Positions 52,748-60,636 of a stretch of DNA of 64,000 nt are shown piece by piece. Below the pieces are notes generated by a model. That model was given only the letters and a program-made list of their open reading frames with translations. It was not told the DNA's origin and did not search any database. The translations under genes and the position numbers were made by a program. Source of the stretch: an uncultured Clostridia bacterium (lineage in GTDB: Bacteria > Bacillota > Clostridia > Oscillospirales > Ruminococcaceae); assembly GCA_947631445.1 (NCBI GenBank), contig CANRLN010000004.1, positions 1 through 64,000 of the forward strand, written 5' to 3'. How positions within the stretch are numbered: the first letter of the stretch is position 1; each line of letters opens with the position of its first letter.

Positions 52748-53296
52748 TTAAATATCTTTTTTTATCATATCCCTAACCTGCATTAGGCAAAAGCCTAAAT
52801 AGTTTGTTCCTCGCCATGTTAATGGATTTTGTGCGTTTGGATTATCTTTTCCCATTCCTATTCCCCATATTCTATCGAGCGGACTTGCCTCAACAAGAAT
52901 TTTATCCCCTGTGGACATCAAGTATTTTTTGTATTCGGGGTTTTGAGAAAATTTGGCAACGTTGCCTTTAACAACAATATCAAGGCAATTCTTTTTCCAA
53001 ACTTTTTCATCAAAATGTTTTACCTTTCTGCCAAGAGCTTTAAATTCCTTTGGACTTTGGGCAAGCATAATTTGCTCAAAAATTTCTTTATCGCCAAATA
53101 ATAAGGCTTTTTGTGACATCATATATTGTTCGGCGGTTGTATAGGTGATATTATCTATTTCAAACCTGCAAGGTTGCCACTGACCAAGGCAGGTTTCATC
53201 GGCTGGAGAATCTTCTGAAGATGGTTTCCAAAAGAAAATATATTTAAGTTTTTCGCCACTTGCATATCTTTTTTGAATTTGTTTTAAGTCATACAT
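52748..53296 (-). CDS. NADAR (YbiA-like) domain protein
   Basis: A 182-residue NADAR protein. Family blocks: [66 protein letters not shown] and [21 protein letters not shown] proteins act on N-glycosides of riboflavin or ADP-ribose-linked intermediates; some are antitoxins of DarT-type ADP-ribosylation. No toxin is near. The pair with uvrA suggests co-transcription. Confidence 0.9.
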   Translation of the reverse strand: MYDLKQIQKRYASGEKLKYIFFWKPSSEDSPADETCLGQWQPCRFEIDNITYTTAEQYMMSQKALLFGDKEIFEQIMLAQSPKEFKALGRKVKHFDEKVWKKNCLDIVVKGNVAKFSQNPEYKKYLMSTGDKILVEASPLDRIWGIGMGKDNPNAQNPLTWRGTNYLGFCLMQVRDMIKKDI

Positions 53297-53349
53297 ATTA
53301 TTGTTCCTTTCTATATATTAAAATACTTCTTGTTGCTATAATCAATTTA

Positions 53350-53378
53350 ATTATAATACGTTTTTTTATTTTTGTCAA
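53350..53378 (-). promoter_or_regulatory. Consensus promoter of the NADAR-uvrA operon
   Basis: On the minus strand TTGACA is at 53378-53373 and TATAAT at 53355-53350, with a 17-bp spacer. Confidence 0.85.
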
Positions 53379-54063
53379 GGCTTTAAATACCACGTTTGGG
53401 GGTTGTAAAGATGATTTTAAAAGTGAAAGATGTTAAGGAAGAATATCTCTTTATCAAAACCACACTCTCCCTTTCTTTTGCTTATCAAAATTAGAAAATG
53501 CATTATGAAATGTAAATTACTATGAAAAAAATCACTTAAATTTTTGCGTGGTAAAAAATACAGAGGATTTTTAAAAATGTCGAAAAAGTGCGGTTGGTCA
53601 TGCCTTGCCGACACTTTTCAACATACATTTTGTAAAAAATAACGAAAAAATCAGGCGGATTTTAGGGCGATAAATTTTAAAATATTACAAATACTGTAAT
53701 TTTATATACGATTTTATTATATAAAATGGTTGTAGAGTAAAAATATAGATTTAATTTATGCAATATAAACAAAATTTTATAATAGAGGGGCATATTGACG
53801 AAAGCAGTGCATTTATACAAAATATGGGGAAAAGTTGAATGAGTTTACAATTTGTTCACACATAGGGAGGTTTAGAGTGCTATGCTATAATTAGCATTAA
53901 TACAGTAGCTAAAAACCGGGAAATTGGAATAATATAGTATAAAATAAGAAGCTTCGTCTGTTTTATCAAAATTTGTTGGTTAAGGGATAATGTCTTTACC
54001 CTTAATTTGGGCAATATTTAAGATATTTTAATTTATAAAAATTTTTGATTAGGAGAAATAAAA
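53379..54063. other. Long AT-rich gap before the 32-residue peptide
   Basis: About 680 bases with no convincing protein gene. There is an inverted repeat (AAAAGTGCGG at 53584-53593 against CCGACACTTTT at 53608-53618) of unknown role. An extended -10 TGCTATAAT lies at 53883-53891 without a good -35, and a TTAAGGG/CCCTTAA hairpin lies near 53985-54007. The extended -10 is the best start for the downstream genes. Confidence 0.55.
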
Positions 54064-54162
54064 AATGGCAGATTTAAGTAAAGTTACACAAGCGGTAAAC
54101 GAGGCTAAAGAAACCACAAAGAAAGTTTTGGAAAGCTTTTAACTCCTAAGGTTAGAAGATAA
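54064..54162 (+). CDS. 32-residue peptide upstream of a membrane protein
   Basis: A short ORF with a good ribosome-binding site (AGGAG at 54051-54055, eight bases before the ATG). The peptide is polar and amphipathic (MADLSKVTQAVNEAKETTKE, then SFGKLLTPKVRR). It ends 26 bases before the membrane protein start and is probably in the same transcript. I know no match. It may be a leader peptide, a small subunit or a spurious ORF. Confidence 0.5.
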
Positions 54163-54188
54163 TATTTTTATTAGAGAGGTAAATAATT

Positions 54189-54983
54189 ATGTTAAGACGT
54201 TCTAATTTAACCATGGTCATAACAATTGTATTATTTATTGCAGTGGAGATTATTTCGAGCCAATATCAACCATGGGTGAATGTTAGTAGTGTTGACTTTG
54301 GCGAAAAGATACTTATGTATGGTTTTGATGACATCTGGCAATTTAAATTATGCATTGAAAAACTTGGATACACACATAAATTTCACATGGATATTATGAA
54401 CATAGTTTATGCCTTGTTTTTCTATGCACAGCTTATAATAGAGATTATTTTTCTTTTTCTTCAAGGTGAAAGCTTTTTTGATGAGTTGGAAGGATTTGAC
54501 ATTTCGGAAACATTTTCGGACTTCAGCATTGTAGATTTTATCAAAAGTTTATTTGCAGGCTTTTTGCAAAATACTATTTTATCTTACATAACCTGCGTTG
54601 TGGTGTATAAATATGTTATAGAAAATGCAGTGGATTTTGATAATTTTGTTACGGGATTTGGATTTGGTAAAAGATTTTTAATTATGCTTATAATTTCAGC
54701 AGTTATAATTTTGCCTGCTTTTATCAATAGAATATATATTGGTATTTATATTGGACTTGGTGGATTTATCTATAATCTTTGCTGTGCTATAGCCACAAAT
54801 ATAATAGGTAAGATTATTGCATTGCTGGTTGCACTTGTTTTGGCAACAATTCTTGATACCATAATGAATTATATATACAAATTTATTAAAATAGTTATTC
54901 CAATGTTGGTATTAAAATGGAAACCTGCACTGGGTTTAGCAATTGTTGCTATTGTTATTTCAGCATTGATAAGTAGCTTTTAG
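54189..54983 (+). CDS. Unknown multi-spanning membrane protein
   Basis: A 264-residue protein with about five or six membrane segments and short loops, for example MVITIVLFIAVEIIS at the start and FLIMLIISAVIILPAFI near the middle. A soluble stretch around residues 95-120 is acidic (FFDELEGFDISETF). I do not recognise the family. AGAGAGGT precedes the ATG. It is downstream of a 32-residue peptide and ends in a palindrome. Confidence 0.75.
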   Translation: MLRRSNLTMVITIVLFIAVEIISSQYQPWVNVSSVDFGEKILMYGFDDIWQFKLCIEKLGYTHKFHMDIMNIVYALFFYAQLIIEIIFLFLQGESFFDELEGFDISETFSDFSIVDFIKSLFAGFLQNTILSYITCVVVYKYVIENAVDFDNFVTGFGFGKRFLIMLIISAVIILPAFINRIYIGIYIGLGGFIYNLCCAIATNIIGKIIALLVALVLATILDTIMNYIYKFIKIVIPMLVLKWKPALGLAIVAIVISALISSF

Positions 54984-55004
54984 GTTGCCAAAAATATTCT
55001 TGTG

Positions 55005-55037
55005 TTTTCCCTCGTTTATAACGGGGGAATTTTTTTA
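55005..55037 (+). terminator. Palindromic terminator with conserved flank, copy C
   Basis: TTTTCCCTCGT and ACGGGGGAAT arms, followed by a T-rich run. It has the AAAATATTCTTGTG upstream flank of the dispersed palindrome family and lies 20 bases past the membrane protein stop. Confidence 0.8.
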
Positions 55038-55118
55038 TATAAATTTTGCAAAATATACAAAAGCTATATGATAAAACAATATAAATATAGTATAATGCGA
55101 AAATTTAGTTTTTACCTC

Positions 55119-55147
55119 TTGACAAAACGGTTAGAATATGCTAATAT
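55119..55147 (+). promoter_or_regulatory. Promoter and operator of the feo operon
   Basis: TTGACA at 55119-55124 and TAATAT at 55142-55147 with a 17-bp spacer. The inverted repeat TTAGAATATGCTAA (55131-55144) overlaps the -10, the place for an iron-responsive repressor. It resembles a DtxR/IdeR-type site more than a Fur box. Confidence 0.65.
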
Positions 55148-55211
55148 TAATAGTAGGTTAACAGGTGCTAATTGATATTCTATGAAATTTTTATTTTAAG
55201 GAGCTGATTTT

Positions 55212-55433
55212 ATGCCGTTGAAGTTTGCAGATGTTGGCAAAAATTATCAGATTAAAAAAATCAAAGGGAGCGAAACTGTTGTATCCCACCTTAAAAATCT
55301 TGGATTTGTTGCAGGAAATGAGGTTAAAATCATTTCAACCAATGGCGTGGCAATGATTGTGGATATTCTTGGCTCTCGTGTGGCACTTAGTGATGAATTG
55401 GCTTTGAAGATTATAATTCAGGAGGTGGGTTAG
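55212..55433 (+). CDS. feoA: FeoA-domain protein, first copy
   Basis: A 73-residue SH3-like FeoA protein (MPLKFADVGKNYQIKKIKGS, LGFVAGNEVKIIS). FeoA assists FeoB in ferrous iron uptake. It lies two bases before the second copy and 470 bases before feoB. Confidence 0.93.
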   Translation: MPLKFADVGKNYQIKKIKGSETVVSHLKNLGFVAGNEVKIISTNGVAMIVDILGSRVALSDELALKIIIQEVG

Positions 55434-55435
55434 AA

Positions 55436-55663
55436 ATGGCTACTTTAAATCAAGCAAAGGTTGGCGACAAGATGATTATAAAAAAGATTACCGGTGAGGG
55501 TGCATTAAAAAGACGTATTATGGATATGGGACTTACAAAAGGTACAACCTTTTCGGTTCGTAAGGTTGCACCACTTGGCGACCCCGTAGAAATTTCTGTT
55601 AGGGGTTATGAACTGTCTTTAAGAAAAGATGATGCAAAGTGCATTGAGGTTGAGAATATTTAA
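55436..55663 (+). CDS. feoA: FeoA-domain protein, second copy
   Basis: A 75-residue FeoA protein (VGDKMIIKKITGEGALKRRIMDMGLTKGTTFSVRKVAPLGDPVEI), closer to the classic FeoA with the MGLTKG block than the first copy. The two copies differ in sequence, so this is not a recent duplication. Confidence 0.94.
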   Translation: MATLNQAKVGDKMIIKKITGEGALKRRIMDMGLTKGTTFSVRKVAPLGDPVEISVRGYELSLRKDDAKCIEVENI

Positions 55664-55685
55664 AAACTTTGAAAAATATTTTTTG

Positions 55686-55706
55686 ATGAGGGGCAAAACC
55701 CCTCAT
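55686..55706 (+). terminator. Hairpin between feoA and feoB
   Basis: ATGAGGGG and CCCCTCAT (8 bp perfect) around CAAAA, with a weak downstream T-run. It lies in the 240-base gap between feoA copy 2 and feoB and may lower feoB expression or stabilise feoA mRNA. Confidence 0.55.
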
Positions 55707-55902
55707 GCTTTACGTTTTAGGTTAGCTTATTCTAATTTAAAAATGCTAAAAAAATAGTTAGTTTAAAAAAATATTTTTGGAAACGAAGTCCTTCTATTTT
55801 TAGGATTAAGGTGAAATCCCCACCTTTTTTGAGGGAAAACCTTGAAAATTAAAAGCAAAAATATATATTTATTTGTTACATATAATAAGGAGTGCGATAA
55901 TT

Positions 55903-58080
55903 ATGTTAAATTCATCAATTACCATTGCTCTTGCCGGAAACCCTAACTGCGGTAAAACAACCCTATTTAACGCTCTTACGGGTTCAAATCAATTTGTGGG
56001 AAACTGGCCAGGAGTAACGGTAGAGAAAAAAGAGGGAAAGCTTAAGGGCGACAAAAGCGTCACTGTTACCGACCTGCCCGGAATTTATTCTCTTTCCCCT
56101 TACACACCCGAAGAAATAGTTGCAAGAAATTATTTACTTAACGAAAAGCCCGATGCTATTTTAAACATAATAGATGGTACTAATCTTGAAAGAAACCTTT
56201 ATCTTACAACCCAACTTCTTGAGGTTGGAATACCTGTTGTTTGTGCAATAAACATGATGGACGTTGTAAGAAAAAATGGTGACAAGCTTGATATTGCAAA
56301 ACTTGAAAAGAATTTGGGCTGTAAAATAGTTGAAATTTCTGCCCTTAAGAGTGAGGGAGTTGACAAGGCAATTGAGCTTGCAAAGCAGGCTGCCGAAAGC
56401 CAAAAAGCTCCTGCTTATCACAAATATTCAAGTGACGTTGAGGACACTCTTAATCAAATTGCTGAAAATATTAACGTTCCAGACAATCAAAAAAGATATT
56501 TTGCGGTTAAGGTTTTTGAAAGAGATGAAAAACTTCCCGAAAACATTGGAAATGTTTCGGGCGTAAATGAGCTTATCTGCAAGCTTGAAAACAAGCTTGA
56601 TGACGACAGCGAAAGCATTATCACAACCGAAAGATATGAGGCGATAGCAGATATTATTTCCGGTTGTGTTTCCAAAAAGGCAGGTAAAAAAAGTTGGTCG
56701 GATAAGATAGACAGCATTGTAACCAATAGAATACTTGCCCTGCCTATATTTGCGGTTGTTATGTTTATTGTTTATTATGTTTCGGTTACTACCGTTGGGG
56801 GATTTGCTACCGATTGGGCAAATGACGGCGTGTTTGGTGACGGTTGGAGCTTTTTTGGAATAGAAGTTCCTGGAATACCGGTGCTTGTGGAAAAGCTACT
56901 TGATAGCATTGGTTGTGCCGATTGGCTTTCGTCACTTATCCTTGATGGTATTGTTGCTGGTGTTGGTGCGGTTCTTGGTTTTGTTCCTCAGATACTTATT
57001 TTGTTTATCTTTCTTGCATTCCTTGAATCTTGTGGATATATGGCAAGGGTTGCATTTATCATGGACAGAATTTTCAGAAAGTTTGGTCTTTCGGGAAAAT
57101 CCTTTATTCCTATGCTTATTGGTTCAGGTTGTGGCGTTCCCGGAATTATGGCATCAAGAACCATTGAAAACGTTCGTGACAGAAGAATGACCATTATGAC
57201 AACAACCTTTGTTCCTTGCTCCGCAAAACTCCCTGTTATTGCTCTTATTGCAGGTGCATTGTTCAACGAAAGCCCTTGGGTTGCTCCTTGTGCATATTTC
57301 CTTGGAGTGTTTGCTATTGTAATTTCCGGAATTATCTTGAAGAAAACTGCTCCTTTTGAGGGAGAGGCTGCTCCATTTGTTATGGAACTTCCTGCTTATC
57401 ATATGCCTACATTTGGCAATGTTATGCGTTCCATGTGGGAGCGTGGCTGGTCATTTATCAAAAAGGCAGGAACAATAATTCTTGTTTCTACAATATTTAT
57501 CTGGTTTACCTCATCATTTGGTTGGGTTGACGGAAGCTTCTCAATGCTTGAAGCAACCGAAATGGAATATTCTATTCTTGCTAAAATCGGCAAGGCTGTT
57601 TGCTGGTTGTTTATTCCTCTTGGATTTGGCGATTGGCGTTCTGCTGTTGCTACTGTCACTGGTCTTGTGGCTAAAGAAAATGTTGTTGCAACATTTGGTA
57701 TTCTTTATGGTGGACTTGAGGAGGTTGAGGAAGCAGGAAACGAAATTTGGGCTGCTCTTGCAAGCTCTATGACAGCTATGGCAGGTATTTCATTCTTGAT
57801 TTTCAATCTGCTTTGTGCTCCTTGTTTTGCTGCTATGGGTGCAATCAAGCGTGAGATGAACTCGGCTAAATGGACAGCTTTTGCTATTTTGTATCAGTGC
57901 GGTTTTGCTTATCTCATTTCGCTTATTGTGTATCGACTGGTTGGTCTTGCTTTTGGCGTTTCGTTTAGCATTTGGACTGTTTTTGCAGTTGCCGCACTTG
58001 TGGTTCTTGTTTATATGCTTGTTCGTAAACCTACACAATTTAAAAAAACTCAGTCGGCTTTAAATAGAGGTGCTGCTTAA
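55903..58080 (+). CDS. feoB: Ferrous iron transporter FeoB
   Basis: A 725-residue Fe2+ transporter: N-terminal G domain with G1 AGNPNCGKTTLFNALTG at residues 10-26, DLPGIYSLSPY and NMMD, then the membrane domain with two Gate repeats (SGCGVPGIMASRTIENVRDRRMTIMTTTFVPCSAKLPV). The start at 55903 follows AAGGAG; the longer reading has no site. It lies between feoA and the Cys-rich partner. Confidence 0.96.
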   Translation: MLNSSITIALAGNPNCGKTTLFNALTGSNQFVGNWPGVTVEKKEGKLKGDKSVTVTDLPGIYSLSPYTPEEIVARNYLLNEKPDAILNIIDGTNLERNLYLTTQLLEVGIPVVCAINMMDVVRKNGDKLDIAKLEKNLGCKIVEISALKSEGVDKAIELAKQAAESQKAPAYHKYSSDVEDTLNQIAENINVPDNQKRYFAVKVFERDEKLPENIGNVSGVNELICKLENKLDDDSESIITTERYEAIADIISGCVSKKAGKKSWSDKIDSIVTNRILALPIFAVVMFIVYYVSVTTVGGFATDWANDGVFGDGWSFFGIEVPGIPVLVEKLLDSIGCADWLSSLILDGIVAGVGAVLGFVPQILILFIFLAFLESCGYMARVAFIMDRIFRKFGLSGKSFIPMLIGSGCGVPGIMASRTIENVRDRRMTIMTTTFVPCSAKLPVIALIAGALFNESPWVAPCAYFLGVFAIVISGIILKKTAPFEGEAAPFVMELPAYHMPTFGNVMRSMWERGWSFIKKAGTIILVSTIFIWFTSSFGWVDGSFSMLEATEMEYSILAKIGKAVCWLFIPLGFGDWRSAVATVTGLVAKENVVATFGILYGGLEEVEEAGNEIWAALASSMTAMAGISFLIFNLLCAPCFAAMGAIKREMNSAKWTAFAILYQCGFAYLISLIVYRLVGLAFGVSFSIWTVFAVAALVVLVYMLVRKPTQFKKTQSALNRGAA

Positions 58081-58241
58081 TGAACATTGGAACAATTATA
58101 GTGCTTGTGATACTTGCGGTTATAGTTTTCTTTGCGGTAAGAAGTATTTACAGAAAAAACAAAAACGGTAGTTGTTGCAATGGTGATTGTTGTAACTGTC
58201 ATGGTTGTTCAAGCACTAAAGATACCAATAATAAGAAATAA
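58080..58241 (+). CDS. FeoB-associated Cys-rich membrane protein
   Basis: A 53-residue protein with one membrane segment (about residues 4-21) followed by a Cys-rich tail (SCCNGDCCNCHGCSS). It matches the FeoB-associated Cys-rich family encoded behind feoB in Clostridia. The start overlaps the feoB stop by one base. A strong terminator follows. Confidence 0.9.
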   Translation: MNIGTIIVLVILAVIVFFAVRSIYRKNKNGSCCNGDCCNCHGCSSTKDTNNKK

Positions 58242-58246
58242 TAATA

Positions 58247-58283
58247 AAAGACGGTGATTTCAAAATCGCCGTCTTTGTTTTTG
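58247..58283 (+). terminator. Terminator of the feo operon
   Basis: AAAGACGGTGATTT pairs with AAATCGCCGTCTTT, followed by GTTTTTGG. Confidence 0.9.
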
Positions 58284-58284
58284 G

Positions 58285-58416
58285 TTATCTGTTGACTGAA
58301 AATACCTTTACAGCATTCTTAGAATAATCTATAATACGCAGGGTTATTTCTGTTAGGGCAAACAGACCAACAAAGCTTCCTATAACTATTAATAATCTTT
58401 TTATATGTTTGTTCAT
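58285..58416 (-). CDS. 43-residue single-span membrane peptide
   Basis: A short ORF with GGGAGG as ribosome-binding site. The peptide has a basic start (MNKHIKRLL), one membrane segment and a polar tail ending SVNR. It is 80 bases after the 2-hydroxyacyl-CoA dehydratase-like gene, with a palindrome between. I do not know the family. Confidence 0.6.
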   Translation of the reverse strand: MNKHIKRLLIVIGSFVGLFALTEITLRIIDYSKNAVKVFSVNR

Positions 58417-58452
58417 GTTTTTTCCTCCCAATATTATTAAAAAATTTTATGT

Positions 58453-58478
58453 ATTTCTCCGCCTAAGGCGGGGAAAAC
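58453..58478. repeat. Dispersed palindrome with conserved flank, copy D
   Basis: TTTCTCCGCC and GGCGGGGAAA arms around TAA, preceded by AAAAATTTTATGTA. It lies between the dehydratase-like gene and the 43-residue peptide. Confidence 0.82.
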
Positions 58479-58497
58479 AATTAATAAAAATTATTTT

Positions 58498-59742
58498 TTA
58501 TAATTTTGCATTGGCAAGCATAAGTTTTATGCGGTTTTCCTGATTTACTCTTGTTGCCCCTGGGTCATAGTCAATAGCGGTTATGTTTGCATCGGGATAA
58601 GCCTCTTTAATAACCCTTGACATTCCTTTTGCCACAATATGATTTGGCAGACAACCAAAAGGCTGAGTACAAATTATATTTTTTGTGCCACTTTCCGCAA
58701 GTGCTACCATTTCGGCGGTGATAAGCCAGCCTTCGCCCATTTTTACCCCTTGGCTCATATACTTGTCGGCGGCGGCTCTTAAATGCTCAAAATCATGCGG
58801 CGGTTCAAATTGTCCATGTTCCTTTATAATCTTAATAAGATTTTTCTGGAATTTATAAAGCACATCATAGCCGATTGAATATAAAAATGTAGTTTTGTTT
58901 CGTTCGCCGTATAAAGCCTTGTCGTTTGCACCATTTATGGCACAATAAAGCACAAAATCAAGCAGTCCGGGAACATTTGGTTCATATCCCTCCGCAAGCA
59001 GAAAATCGCAAAGCTGATTGTTTGCAAGTGGCGAATATTTAACATAGATTTCACCCACAATGCCAACCTTTGGTTTTTTAACCTGCTCCCTTTCTAAATT
59101 TCCAAAATCTTTTAGTATTGCTTTATAGATAGATGTTGTTTTGGTGTATCTGCCATCGTCAAAAAGTTTGCCAAGGCGGTGTTCCCAACGGGCAAGCAGG
59201 TTGTCGGTTGCGTTCTTTTTCTTTTCATAGGGTTTGCACTGATAGTAAAGCGACATGAGCAAATCTCCATACACAACCGCATATACAAGCTTTAGAGCAA
59301 TAGCCGGGGTTATTTCAAAGGCAGGGTTTTTGTCAAGTCCCGAAAAATTAAGACTAAGCACGGGAACCTGTGGAAATTCATTGCTTAATGCTTTTCGCAA
59401 AAGATGCAGATAGTTTGAGGCACGGCAACCGCCACCAGTTTGAGAGATAAGCAGGGCGGTTTTGTTTACATCATATTTTCCCGATTTTAAAGCGTCCATA
59501 AACTGCCCAATAACAAGCAATGCAGGATAGCAGGTGTCGTTATGAACATTTTTAAGTCCTTCGTCCACAACATTTCTTGAGTTTGTTTGCAAAAGTTCCA
59601 TTTTATAACCATATTTCTTAAAGATAGCTATAATAAGTTTAAAATGTATTGGGAGCATATCGGGAACAAGGATAGTATAATCCTTTTTCATTTCTTCGGT
59701 AAAGGTTGTTATATTTACCCTTTGTGATTTTGATTTTTCCAT
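58498..59742 (-). CDS. 2-hydroxyacyl-CoA dehydratase-like protein (COG3581 type)
   Basis: A 414-residue protein. The block NDTCYPALLVIGQFMDAL, the sulphur-rich TGGGCRASNYLHLLRKAL and a later NIICTQPFGCLPNHI match the HgdB/COG3581 group. These carry a 4Fe-4S cluster and act with an ATP-dependent activator. Substrate is unknown. In many Clostridia this part is fused to the activator; here it is a separate gene. Confidence 0.85.
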   Translation of the reverse strand: MEKSKSQRVNITTFTEEMKKDYTILVPDMLPIHFKLIIAIFKKYGYKMELLQTNSRNVVDEGLKNVHNDTCYPALLVIGQFMDALKSGKYDVNKTALLISQTGGGCRASNYLHLLRKALSNEFPQVPVLSLNFSGLDKNPAFEITPAIALKLVYAVVYGDLLMSLYYQCKPYEKKKNATDNLLARWEHRLGKLFDDGRYTKTTSIYKAILKDFGNLEREQVKKPKVGIVGEIYVKYSPLANNQLCDFLLAEGYEPNVPGLLDFVLYCAINGANDKALYGERNKTTFLYSIGYDVLYKFQKNLIKIIKEHGQFEPPHDFEHLRAAADKYMSQGVKMGEGWLITAEMVALAESGTKNIICTQPFGCLPNHIVAKGMSRVIKEAYPDANITAIDYDPGATRVNQENRIKLMLANAKL

Positions 59743-59807
59743 ATTTTCACTCCTATGCTATTATATAGTGACTGCAAAAAAAGTTTTTATATATGCTAAA
59801 ATATCTT

Positions 59808-59836
59808 TGTTTCTCCTGCCAATGGCAGAAGAAACA
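59808..59836. repeat. Dispersed palindrome between dehydratase and CAT-like genes
   Basis: TTGTTTCT and AGAAACAA arms with inner CTGCC/GGCAG around AAT. The rest of the 214-bp gap holds nothing else. Confidence 0.8.
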
Positions 59837-59956
59837 ATTAATTAAAATTGCCTAAATGTTTTTTACAGCCAAGTTTCTTAAAATACCTATGTATATTTCT
59901 GTCAATTATAGGAATATACATAAACAAAAAACATTTAAAATAATTTTTACAAGATT

Positions 59957-60586
59957 TTAGCAGATATCAAAAAAACTCTGTAATTTTTGGGCAAATTGTC
60001 CTATATGCAATCCGTCAACAAATGAATGATGCACTTGAACCGATATGGGTATTATTATTCTCCCGTCTTTTTCATAATATTTTCCCCAATCGAAAAGCGG
60101 TGTAGCATTATCTTTTTTCCCCGAATTGGTGTGGGAAATATGCGTATATGTTACCCACGGCATGGGAGAACACTGAAACACATCATTTCCTAAAGGACCT
60201 GTAAAATATTCTTTCTGTTCATTTGCTGTTTTTGTTGCCAGTTTACAGTATTCTTTTAAATCATCTATCATTGGCACATTAACTACCTTGAACAACTTCG
60301 TTTCCTGATTAAGGTATGTAAATGCAGTGTCTATCTTTTCAAATAAAACAATCTGCTCATCAACAAACCTATAACGAAATGCTTCTATTTCATTTGCACA
60401 TTTGCAAACAGTGTGTACCATTGCCATTGTGAAAGAAAGTCCCTGCTCCTTTACCATATCTCTAAATCTTGTAATATCTGCTTCAAAGGTTACACAAAAC
60501 GCTGGTTCAACACTGTTTCTGAAAACCATACAGTGCATTGCCCTGTTCCAAGTTTTTTCATCAATTACTTTATATTTATTTGCCAT
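59957..60586 (-). CDS. Chloramphenicol acetyltransferase-like O-acetyltransferase
   Basis: A 209-residue CatA-type protein with the catalytic VHHSFVDGLHIG block near the C-terminus (HHxxxD) and the N-terminal family blocks YKVIDEKTWNRAMHCMVF and PAFCVTFEADITRF. CAT enzymes acetylate chloramphenicol; many relatives in Clostridia are not resistance enzymes. It lies between the activase and dehydratase-like genes, which suggests insertion into an older operon. Confidence 0.88.
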   Translation of the reverse strand: MANKYKVIDEKTWNRAMHCMVFRNSVEPAFCVTFEADITRFRDMVKEQGLSFTMAMVHTVCKCANEIEAFRYRFVDEQIVLFEKIDTAFTYLNQETKLFKVVNVPMIDDLKEYCKLATKTANEQKEYFTGPLGNDVFQCSPMPWVTYTHISHTNSGKKDNATPLFDWGKYYEKDGRIIIPISVQVHHSFVDGLHIGQFAQKLQSFFDIC

Positions 60587-60636
60587 ATATAACCCTCCAA
60601 ATCATCAATGTTTTCTTAGAAATTAATCCAATAAAA

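Noticed and set aside
53417..53614. 65-residue minus-strand ORF in the gap after NADAR
   Set aside because: No ribosome-binding site, odd composition, and it overlaps an inverted repeat.
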